The notes under the pieces were generated by a model. The model saw only the letters and a list, made by a program, of their open reading frames with translations. It was not told the origin of the DNA and ran no database searches. 64,000 nt of DNA. Origin: Nostoc carneum NIES-2107 (lineage in GTDB: Bacteria > Cyanobacteriota > Cyanobacteriia > Cyanobacteriales > Nostocaceae). The stretch is taken from positions 6,156,908 through 6,220,907 of the forward strand of contig AP018180.1 of the NCBI GenBank assembly GCA_002368155.1, read 5' to 3'. The stretch's first letter is position 1; the number at the start of each line of letters is the position of its first letter. The position numbers and the translations under genes are program-made. Below are positions 58,001 to 64,000 of the stretch, piece after piece.

Positions 58001-58170
58001 AAATAAATTCCCGGTGCTGCACCTGCTGAACGCCAAAACAACTTAGCTATTTTTGGTTCGTGGATTACTATTGCTTGTACAGATTCTGCCAATTCCTGTT
58101 CTGAAATATTTGCACCCAAAATTTGGGTGAGTTGTTCAGCCAGCTTTGCTGGGGAAAATTCTGAAGGCAT
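55060..58170 (-). CDS. ABC exporter with C39 peptidase and N-terminal cNMP-binding-like domains
   Basis: A 1,036-residue peptidase-containing transporter. Residues ~10-130 form a cyclic-nucleotide-binding-like barrel (YLVLNGKVRLLD, IFGQLTLFPESD). A second weaker barrel lies at ~180-255 (LWLLRSGELLHSDGRTLTPG). After an acidic/Ser linker comes a C39 peptidase (about 327-455) with Cys in SASDCAAACL, His in GKHYIVVYE and Asp in VGDPAIG. Then six transmembrane helices and an ATPase: Walker A LVGRSGSGKTT near 827, LSGGQRQRLAIARALL, LLLDEATSHLD and the IIAHRLS H-loop. It would cut the precursors after Gly-Gly and export the cores. Confidence 0.95.
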   Translation of the reverse strand: MPSEFSPAKLAEQLTQILGANISEQELAESVQAIVIHEPKIAKLFWRSAGAAPGIYLVLNGKVRLLDTADNLIATLSVGGIFGQLTLFPESDFSPYNARASTNLKLGYIKGEILQNLISKYPNIQEHLHRQAEAWELLMSCYENSPAPRIALVEEMLKVLALFQRHNLEIGYLPPQLTQECKLWLLRSGELLHSDGRTLTPGKIYTPSNRSHRGTGWQAIQPTIIYTLSHSAWQTALQHLPQLSEFVTADAKDSEDEDEEDTVTEDGESIRSRDDFSVSSRPSAYSFPTSSQPSKRKPPKRRNYFPNPKVTFTHWWGRITKRYPFFQQQSASDCAAACLVMIGRYWGKNLSLNRLRDIANTSRSGASLRGLAAAAESIGFSTRPVRASFDKLAQQPLPAIAHWEGKHYIVVYEISKKRVIVGDPAIGQRTLTPREFQARWTGYALLLQPTSELKESEEANTPFWQFFELVKPHWVVLLEVVVASICIQVFGLVTPLLTQLLLDRVIVQGSTLTLNAVGLGLLIFGLFRVAINGLRQYLLDHTANRITLSMIVGFIKHTFRLPLSFFESRYVGDIISRLQENHKIQRFLTGESLSIFLDLLTVFIYIGLMFWYSWKMALLVLVILPPILLVTFLATPFLRRISREIFNAIAAESSYLIEALTGISTIRSMSIEQTVRWKWEERLHQSIKKGFSGQIISNQLQIASASIETVATTSLLWFGAWLVIQNQLTIGQLIAFNMLLGNVIRPFQRLAVLWNQLQEVMISSERINDVLETEPEEDLQAAPKQFLPRLRGYIRFDNVTFRYHPESELNVLENISFEVKPEQTVALVGRSGSGKTTLSKLILGLYPATEGKVLIDNYDLTSVALKSLRSQIGVVDQDTFLFGGTIRENISIAHPESTQEEIIEAASLAGADEFIQQLPMGYETPIGEGGGLLSGGQRQRLAIARALLGNPALLLLDEATSHLDAESERIIQNNLKTITQGRTTLIIAHRLSTIRNADLILVLDKGALVESGNHEQLIKSKGYYYYLNQQQLAQTV

Positions 58171-58188
58171 AAACTCACCTCAAAAGAA

Positions 58189-58791
58189 TTAGTTATTGCT
58201 GCTACTCAAATTCAGCGACCATTGCAAACTCGGCTCGCAAGGTAATTGCAAGTCATCAATAGTAATTGCAGAATCTTTGACATGATTAGCTACTCCTGGG
58301 CGGCTATGATTTCTCTGTTTTGTAGATAAACCCATTTGTTTCAGTAGCCGATTGATGTGGCGATCGCTAATTTCTACACCAAATTCATTTGCTAAATGTT
58401 TGCTTAACCAAAGAGCAGTCCAACAATGAAAAGAATAGCCATAATCCCTCGGACTATGATTTACTAATTCCTTCAATCTTTCTAAGTATGCCTCGTTAGC
58501 ACTACGGGGTCTACCTATTGGTTGCTCATGCCATTTATGAGCTAAACCAGACTTAGCCATACCAATCCAATAGCGCGCCATATGCTGAGAACAACCTAGT
58601 AACTGGCAGATTTGAATTTGAGTTTTTCCCCTATCTGCCAGCAACATAATTTCAATCCGCCGACGGTATTCTGAGGGCAGATCTATTTGCAGATTCTTAA
58701 GTAATACCTTACGCTGAAAAGCCGTGAGAAACTTGCTTTCAGCCTGCTCATCATTATCAAATTCGTAAAGTTCGCTGAGGTAACTGGACAT
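58189..58791 (-). CDS. HTH protein resembling an IS630 transposase N-terminus, likely regulator
   Basis: A 200-residue protein made of two helix-turn-helix units: EYRRRIEIMLLADRGKTQ with ICQLLGCSQHMARYWIG, then SFHCWTALWLSKHLANEFGV with ISDRHINRLLKQMGL. This is the DNA-binding half of IS630-type transposases, but no DDE catalytic domain follows. The C-terminus is a unique tail (AITIDDLQLPCEPSLQWSLN). It is the first gene of the export operon, 18 bp before the transporter. A domesticated transposase acting as transcription factor is inferred. ATG 58791 is preferred over a longer start. Confidence 0.75.
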   Translation of the reverse strand: MSSYLSELYEFDNDEQAESKFLTAFQRKVLLKNLQIDLPSEYRRRIEIMLLADRGKTQIQICQLLGCSQHMARYWIGMAKSGLAHKWHEQPIGRPRSANEAYLERLKELVNHSPRDYGYSFHCWTALWLSKHLANEFGVEISDRHINRLLKQMGLSTKQRNHSRPGVANHVKDSAITIDDLQLPCEPSLQWSLNLSSSNN

Positions 58792-59706
58792 AATTTTTAC
58801 CAGCCTAAAACTGAACAACCTGGGAAAATATATCCGCAGCAAATTATGTGAAATCTCTGCAATCAAGATTTCACAAATCTGTCTGCAAATAGGACATTCG
58901 TCTACTTTCAGTTCAAGTTTTTATATCTTTACTGGATTTAGAAAATACCAGTCCACAGTGCAATACGAATTTATCAAAGCTATTGGCTACTAACAGCCAT
59001 AAATTACTCATTAATGGTTAGCAGCCAGATAAATACAAGCATTACCTGAAAGTAGAGACATAATGCTTACATTAAGGATTAATTTTGTCTTAACCTTCTA
59101 TCCCATGACATAAATAGGAATCACACTAATTTGTTAGCAAAATCACAATTATCGATATTCTGATGTTGAGATGCTTATCAGCCTGAATAATTAGGCCGTA
59201 AATGGGGATTTTAGAAGGTTATATTAGGATAATATGCCAAAATTCCAGCCTGAATCCCAATAGTCACGAAATTTTAACAATTCTGAAATATGTGAATTTT
59301 TTCTAAATTTACTAAATATATTACAGATGCTTTTCCAACTATTTCTATTATTTGCTGGGGTCGCTTGCAGTATATTCAGTAACTAGTTATCATCAAATAT
59401 GGATATCAGAACAGATAGAAATTGTTCCTGATTTAGCATTATTTATTCTGGTATAAGAATGCGATTTGATTGCTGAAAAGTCTCAGTATTTTGTAGTAAC
59501 GCACGGAAAGCTTTAGCGCTGATGCCGTAACGCACTGGTAACATGATTAATGAATATAGCAATCCTAAATAATATGTGAAATATTACAAGCAGGTTTGTT
59601 GACTGTTAACCGTTGACAGTCAACAGCCAAAACAGATATTTTTCACAACTGTGCTATAGATAAAAATAGTGCCGTATTCAGCAATAAAAAACCTATTTCC
59701 AAGTAT
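58792..59706. other. Intergenic region upstream of the export operon
   Basis: About 915 bp with no gene. It contains a CGTAACGCAC/GCGTTACGG-type palindrome near 59497-59540 and a 9-bp-stem hairpin (GTTGACTGT / ACAGTCAAC) at 59598-59624. The export-operon promoter should lie at its left end. Confidence 0.5.
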
Positions 59707-60312
59707 TTATTTCAAGAATAATTCCCGTATTCCTGTACTACCAATTTCTACCGCTAGCGCCGCTAAGAGAAACCCAAACAACTGAGTTATAATCACCCCA
59801 CCTTCAGCACCAATCCACTTGTCGATATAGGTTCCCAAACGCAGAATTAACCAACTAATGAACATTGCCGCTACAATACCTAAAACTACACCGAGATAGG
59901 GTAGTTGCGATTGTGAGGTTAATAACATGACTGTTGTTAAAGTTCCCGGCCCGGCTAGTAATGGTAAAGCTAAAGGCGTAATTGCAACATCACGCCCTTC
60001 TTCTAAAATGGGCGTATCTAATTCTCCGCGCAGCATTTGCAAAGCAACTAACAGCAATAATAGTCCCCCAGCTACTCGCAAAGATGCCATGCTGATTTCC
60101 AAATAGGTCAAAATTAATTGCCCAGTAAACACAAACATTAACAGAACTGCGATCGCAACGACAATCGCTTTATCTATGACTCTGTTTCTTTCTTCTGGGG
60201 TCATACCTTTGGTCAAAATCAGCACTATGGGTATATTACCTACCGCATCTGCTAGCACAAATACAGCAATAAATGTTTGAACGAGAGCTGAGGTATCCAC
60301 AGTAGACCGCAT
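59707..60312 (-). CDS. MarC-family membrane protein
   Basis: A 201-residue integral membrane protein with six hydrophobic segments and the family's motifs LADAVGNIPIVLILTKGM, SLRVAGGLLLLLVALQMLRG and ALPLLAGPGTLTTVMLL. The transport substrate of MarC proteins is not established; some relatives were proposed as neutral amino acid transporters. Monocistronic. Confidence 0.88.
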   Translation of the reverse strand: MRSTVDTSALVQTFIAVFVLADAVGNIPIVLILTKGMTPEERNRVIDKAIVVAIAVLLMFVFTGQLILTYLEISMASLRVAGGLLLLLVALQMLRGELDTPILEEGRDVAITPLALPLLAGPGTLTTVMLLTSQSQLPYLGVVLGIVAAMFISWLILRLGTYIDKWIGAEGGVIITQLFGFLLAALAVEIGSTGIRELFLK

Positions 60313-60400
60313 TTATCAAGGTTTGATAACAACCTACCTTGAAATGTGTCCTATTTTCTATCATCCATAGAAAGATTGAAATGTAGACAGGGTATTATCA

Positions 60401-60558
60401 CAGGACTTATGCAACTGGTACACCCATCTTCTGGTTTAAGAGTCAAGAGTCAAGAGTCAAGAGTCAAGAGTCAAGGGTCAAAAATTCAGTTTTTTGGACA
60501 TTTGACCCTTGACCCTGGACAGCCTAAACGAAAAAAATGTGACACTTGCGTAAGTCCT
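60401..60558. mobile_element. MITE-like element, family 1, copy 2
   Basis: Same ends as the copy at 36233-36371 (CAGGACTTATGCAACTGG ... GACACTTGCGTAAGTCCT) and the same internal palindrome, but with a longer run of GAGTCAA heptads (about five versus two). TATCA occurs at both flanks, offset by one base at the right. The remaining 60313-60850 sequence shows no gene. Confidence 0.78.
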
Positions 60559-60850
60559 ATATCAATTACGTAAACAAAAGTAATAAAGATGCATATTTCA
60601 CTAAATGAGTTGTAATTAAAAATAATAAAAATCTCAAAACCAATGGCTAGCAAGACTTTGAGTCAGGCATACTGCTAACGCAGCGCCCTTACCCTAATTG
60701 CTAGATAATGAATTTATTGGTATTTCCTCAGCCCTACAGTTGCCAAAACAACTGTCATCTTATCCCTAGAACTTGTGGGCTTTTCCGCTGCCTCTGGTAA
60801 CGATATATTTGAGAATCTACCTCGCACATATTTTACTGTTTGTGGAATCT

Positions 60851-61666
60851 ATGAAGCCTTATTTAGCAGCTGCTATCCAATTAACCAGTGTGCCTGATTT
60901 ATACAAAAATTTAGCACAGGCAGAAGAATTAATTGAACTTGCCGTGCGTCGGGGTGCTGAATTGGTGAGTTTGCCAGAAAACTTTTCTTTTATGGGGGAA
61001 GAAAAAGACAAACTTGCACAAGCAGAAGCGATCGCACGGGAAAGCGAAATATTTCTCAAAAAAATGGCCCAGCGCTTTCAAGTCACTATTTTGGGGGGTA
61101 GTTTTCCAGTTCCCGTAGAGAAAACAGGCAAATTTTATAACACAACTATACTTGTAGACTCCAACGGTCAAGAACTTTCTCGCTATTACAAAGTACATCT
61201 ATTTGATGTCAATGTCCCAGATGGTAACACCTATCAAGAATCAAGCACAGTCATGGCTGGTACGCAGCTACCACCTGTGTATTTTTCCGAAAATTTGGGT
61301 AATTTGGGACTTTCGATTTGCTATGATGTCCGCTTTCCAGAATTGTACAGACACCTAGCAGAAAAAGGAGCCGATGTGATTTTTGTCCCGGCTGCTTTTA
61401 CAGCCTTCACTGGTAAAGATCATTGGCAAACATTACTCCAAGCCAGAGCAATTGAAAACACCTGTTATGTCATTGCTCCCGCGCAAACAGGTACTCATTA
61501 CGCCAGAAGACAAACCCACGGACACGCCATGATTATCGACCCTTGGGGTACGATTTTAGCTGATGCCGGAGAGAAACCAGGAATTGCGATCGCCGAAATT
61601 AGACCCACTCGCCTAGAACAAGTCCGCCGTCAAATGCCTTCTTTGCAACATCGTGTATTCAGCTAA
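60851..61666 (+). CDS. Carbon-nitrogen hydrolase (nitrilase superfamily, Nit-type amidase)
   Basis: A 271-residue amidase with the complete Glu-Lys-Cys triad: E in VSLPENFSFMG near 43, K in RYYKVHLFDVNVP near 113 and C in LSICYDVRFPELYRHLA near 150. The motifs match the Nit1/Nit2 branch (deaminated glutathione amidase or omega-amidase), a metabolite-repair role in the cytosol. ATG 60851 gives the family start MKPYLAAAIQLTSV; upstream in-frame codons are spurious. Confidence 0.9.
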   Translation: MKPYLAAAIQLTSVPDLYKNLAQAEELIELAVRRGAELVSLPENFSFMGEEKDKLAQAEAIARESEIFLKKMAQRFQVTILGGSFPVPVEKTGKFYNTTILVDSNGQELSRYYKVHLFDVNVPDGNTYQESSTVMAGTQLPPVYFSENLGNLGLSICYDVRFPELYRHLAEKGADVIFVPAAFTAFTGKDHWQTLLQARAIENTCYVIAPAQTGTHYARRQTHGHAMIIDPWGTILADAGEKPGIAIAEIRPTRLEQVRRQMPSLQHRVFS

Positions 61667-61831
61667 TCGATCATAGACGTTCGCAGAGGGAGCAGAGGAG
61701 GAAGAATCAAATGATGGTCTTCGCTTTCACAATTAGATAATGTAATTTCTGGAAGTCCCTTACCAAAAAATACTTGTGGGGTGGGCTATCTTGCCCGCCC
61801 AATTCATGTATGAAAAATGGCTGACCAAGAT

Positions 61832-64000
61832 TTAAGAGCCAGTACATTTAGCTACATAACTCACAGGTACTACAGCAGGTATCTCTGGTGAATGAGCCAC
61901 TAATTCTATAGTGCCATCACCATTAATTACCCATCCTTGCGCCTCAATAATATTTGTTGGTGTGGGTGTTGGAGAAGTTGCAGCTAGCTTTTCTTGGCTT
62001 GCTACTCCTAATTTATTTTGTCTATTACTGCTTGTAGATAATTGCCGCAAATCTGTCCAAACTGTTTGTCCTCTCAGCATATCAGTAGGATTTTCTGGTA
62101 ATCCTCCCTTCCCGATGATGACAAACTCATTAGTTGTACTAGCACTACAAGCTTTAGCTACTAACTGAGTAGCATCCACCATATCTTTTGGTAATTCTGC
62201 AATGGCAATCTTTTGAACATCTTCTGGGTTAGTAATTTTGACTACACCATCAATCCCAAATGTAGAACTTGCATCAATTTCGCTATCTTGACTGTGAAAA
62301 AGTCCTTGGGTGTGAATTTGGATATTACCTCCAGTGCCAAAAATAGCGTTAGCTCTAATATCACTATTATTGTGAATGACGATAAAATCACTATTAATAA
62401 AAAGATTACCTCCGCCTCCCATGCTATCAGTAACGCTGCTACTAATGAGGCTATTGTTCTGCAAAAAGAGAAAATTATTATTTAAACTAATATTGCCACC
62501 ACCTGATTGAGTAGCAGTAGCCGTAATTAACCCTTGGTTTGCTCTGACTTGATTAGCATTAATAAAAATATCACCAGCTTGACCTAATCCTGTACTATTA
62601 GTACTTAAGGTAGCTCCACTATTCAATGACAGCAAATTAGTATTAACTCTAATAATGCCACCATTAGCATTACCTTTTGTATCCGCAGTAATTAAACTAT
62701 TATTACTAGCAACTAGAGATTCTTTCGCATTTATTTGAATATTGCCACCACCACCATTAAAAGTAGTCGCATTAATACTACTTTTAATACTAGAAGCAGT
62801 GCTATCAAAAAGCTCAATTAATCGAGCATCAATTATAATATCACCAGCCAAACCTGTTCCTGGTGCAAGATTAGGGTTACGACTAGAAAAGTTACTAGCA
62901 GCAATGGTTGCACCATCTCTAAGAGTTAATTTATCTGTTGAGATATTTAACTGACCACCATTACCACTATTGGTTACAGCATTACTAAATAAACCACTAC
63001 TACCACCAGGAATAAAACCACTTAAATTTATATCCTGAGCTTGAACGGTTAAAATCCCAGCATTACCTGTACCAAACGTGCTAGTTGCAATTTGTCCGCC
63101 ATTACTTAAATATAGAGTTTCTGTATTAATATTTAACTCACCCCCTGCACCTGTTGCCTGACTTTGAACATTGGCGGCAATTATTGTCGGCAGCGGATTA
63201 TTAGATGCTCCTTTAACTTCTATATTTTTAGCTGCAATTTCTATCTTCCCAGCATTTCCTGAACCAGCAGTTTTGGCAACTATCGCCGCACCATCAAATA
63301 AACTTAAATTTTCGGTTTTAACTTTTAACAAACCTCCATTACCTGTTGCGCCTTGTTCAACATTGCTAAACAACCCACTAGCAATTTTGCCGGAATCTGT
63401 ACCACTTAATTCTATATTTTTAGCTGTAATTTCTAATTGTCCAGCACTACCAGCAGCAAATGCACTATTTTGAATTTGTGCGCCATTTTTAACCTCTAAG
63501 CTATCAGTATTCAGGAAAATATTACCGCCATTACCATTAGAATAAGTACTAGCTAATAAACCACTAGGAAATTCTCCAAAGGCTGTACCGATAAATTGTG
63601 CTTTTTTCGCAGTAATCTGAATTTCTCCACCATTACCTGTACCAAACCAACTGGTAGTTGATATTTGTGCGCCATCAGTAACTAGTAGATTATTAGTTGC
63701 GATCGCAATTTTTCCCGCATTACCACCACCAGAATCAGTACTAGCAAATATCCCACTGGGGCCTAAAGCTCCACCAAAAGCTAGTTCTATATCTTCGGCT
63801 TGAATATTAACTGTTCCCCCAGTTCCTAACCCAAAAGTAGTACTGCTAATTTGTCCACCATCGGTTGCAATTAGTTTCTGAGCAGTAATATCGATGGTAC
63901 CACCATTACCGCTAGCTTCTGGAGACACATCAGTAGAGATAATTGTCGAAAAACCAGAATCATTATTAAACCCATTAACATTTAGTAATTCTGCTGCTTT
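61832..64000 (-). CDS. Filamentous-haemagglutinin-like exoprotein, C-terminal part (5' end outside window)
   Basis: The last ~722 residues of a large surface protein; the frame is open to the right edge. It consists of ten or more degenerate repeats of ~50-70 residues, each with GNGG.I.I.A..L...GGQISS...GTGG.V.I-type beta-helix strands, as in two-partner-secreted TpsA proteins of cyanobacteria. The C-terminus changes to a globular tail (VAKACSASTTNEFVIIGKGG, RGQTVWTDLRQLS, AQGWVINGDGTIEL) ending AKCTGS. The N-terminal secretion domain should lie outside the window. The role is probably adhesion or surface. Confidence 0.85.
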   Translation of the reverse strand, partial: KAAELLNVNGFNNDSGFSTIISTDVSPEASGNGGTIDITAQKLIATDGGQISSTTFGLGTGGTVNIQAEDIELAFGGALGPSGIFASTDSGGGNAGKIAIATNNLLVTDGAQISTTSWFGTGNGGEIQITAKKAQFIGTAFGEFPSGLLASTYSNGNGGNIFLNTDSLEVKNGAQIQNSAFAAGSAGQLEITAKNIELSGTDSGKIASGLFSNVEQGATGNGGLLKVKTENLSLFDGAAIVAKTAGSGNAGKIEIAAKNIEVKGASNNPLPTIIAANVQSQATGAGGELNINTETLYLSNGGQIATSTFGTGNAGILTVQAQDINLSGFIPGGSSGLFSNAVTNSGNGGQLNISTDKLTLRDGATIAASNFSSRNPNLAPGTGLAGDIIIDARLIELFDSTASSIKSSINATTFNGGGGNIQINAKESLVASNNSLITADTKGNANGGIIRVNTNLLSLNSGATLSTNSTGLGQAGDIFINANQVRANQGLITATATQSGGGNISLNNNFLFLQNNSLISSSVTDSMGGGGNLFINSDFIVIHNNSDIRANAIFGTGGNIQIHTQGLFHSQDSEIDASSTFGIDGVVKITNPEDVQKIAIAELPKDMVDATQLVAKACSASTTNEFVIIGKGGLPENPTDMLRGQTVWTDLRQLSTSSNRQNKLGVASQEKLAATSPTPTPTNIIEAQGWVINGDGTIELVAHSPEIPAVVPVSYVAKCTGS

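Overview
The window is chromosomal DNA from a filamentous cyanobacterium of the Nostocales type. Support comes from many HIP1 octamers (GCGATCGC), tracts of heptanucleotide repeats (STRR type), cyanobacterial palindromic repeats and MITE-like elements. It also carries gene sets typical of this group: ftsQ-ftsZ next to gshB and grx, DUF760, a CRR6-like NdhI maturation factor, a Ycf55-like DUF3685 protein and a VTE5-like phytol kinase. No tRNA, rRNA or CRISPR array was recognised. All protein identities come from reading the sequence; no database was searched.

Layout. 1-5.7 kb: a two-gene minus-strand unit, an AAA/KAP-like ATPase followed by a large STAND NTPase with WD40 repeats that runs off the left edge. 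6.7-11.8 kb: division and redox block (ftsQ, ftsZ, gshB, glutaredoxin). 12.3-14.3 kb: a PEP-CTERM protein and a 2OG-Fe(II) oxygenase. 14.4-25.6 kb: housekeeping genes (hflX, a carboxyl-terminal protease, ispG, a cysteine hydrolase, a LysM-M23 protein, an HtrA protease, DUF760, scpB, ispD). 25.8-33.5 kb: a GT9 glycosyltransferase with a 13-codon stump of a gmhB-like phosphatase gene, an unknown protein, CRR6, a Fur-family regulator, a pseudo-receiver/DUF3685 protein and an orphan ParD-type antitoxin. 33.7-45.8 kb: a phytol kinase, a flavoprotein without redox cysteines, a CobD-like decarboxylase, HU, a lumenal pentapeptide protein, the glycine cleavage genes gcvT-gcvH-gcvP separated by STRR tracts, an RmlD-like reductase and a TPR lipoprotein. 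59.7-64 kb: marC, a nitrilase-family amidase and a large filamentous-haemagglutinin-like exoprotein that runs off the right edge.

The most interesting part is 46.4-58.8 kb, a ribosomal peptide (RiPP) locus. Four small genes encode peptides with double-glycine leaders. Two are near-identical tandem copies and a third shares the same 38-residue leader length. They are followed by a kinase-like (APH-fold) protein and a HopA1-domain protein, the enzyme pair known to dehydrate Ser/Thr in class V lanthipeptide and thioamitide biosynthesis. Convergent to these is an export operon: an HTH protein resembling an IS630 transposase N-terminus, an ABC exporter with a C39 leader peptidase and two N-terminal cyclic-nucleotide-binding-like domains, an HlyD adaptor and a PpiC/SurA-like protein. 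The predicted cores contain no cysteine, so lanthionine rings cannot form within them; a dehydrated, Cys-free exported peptide is the inferred product. An IS630 element and two copies of a MITE-like repeat lie among the precursor genes.
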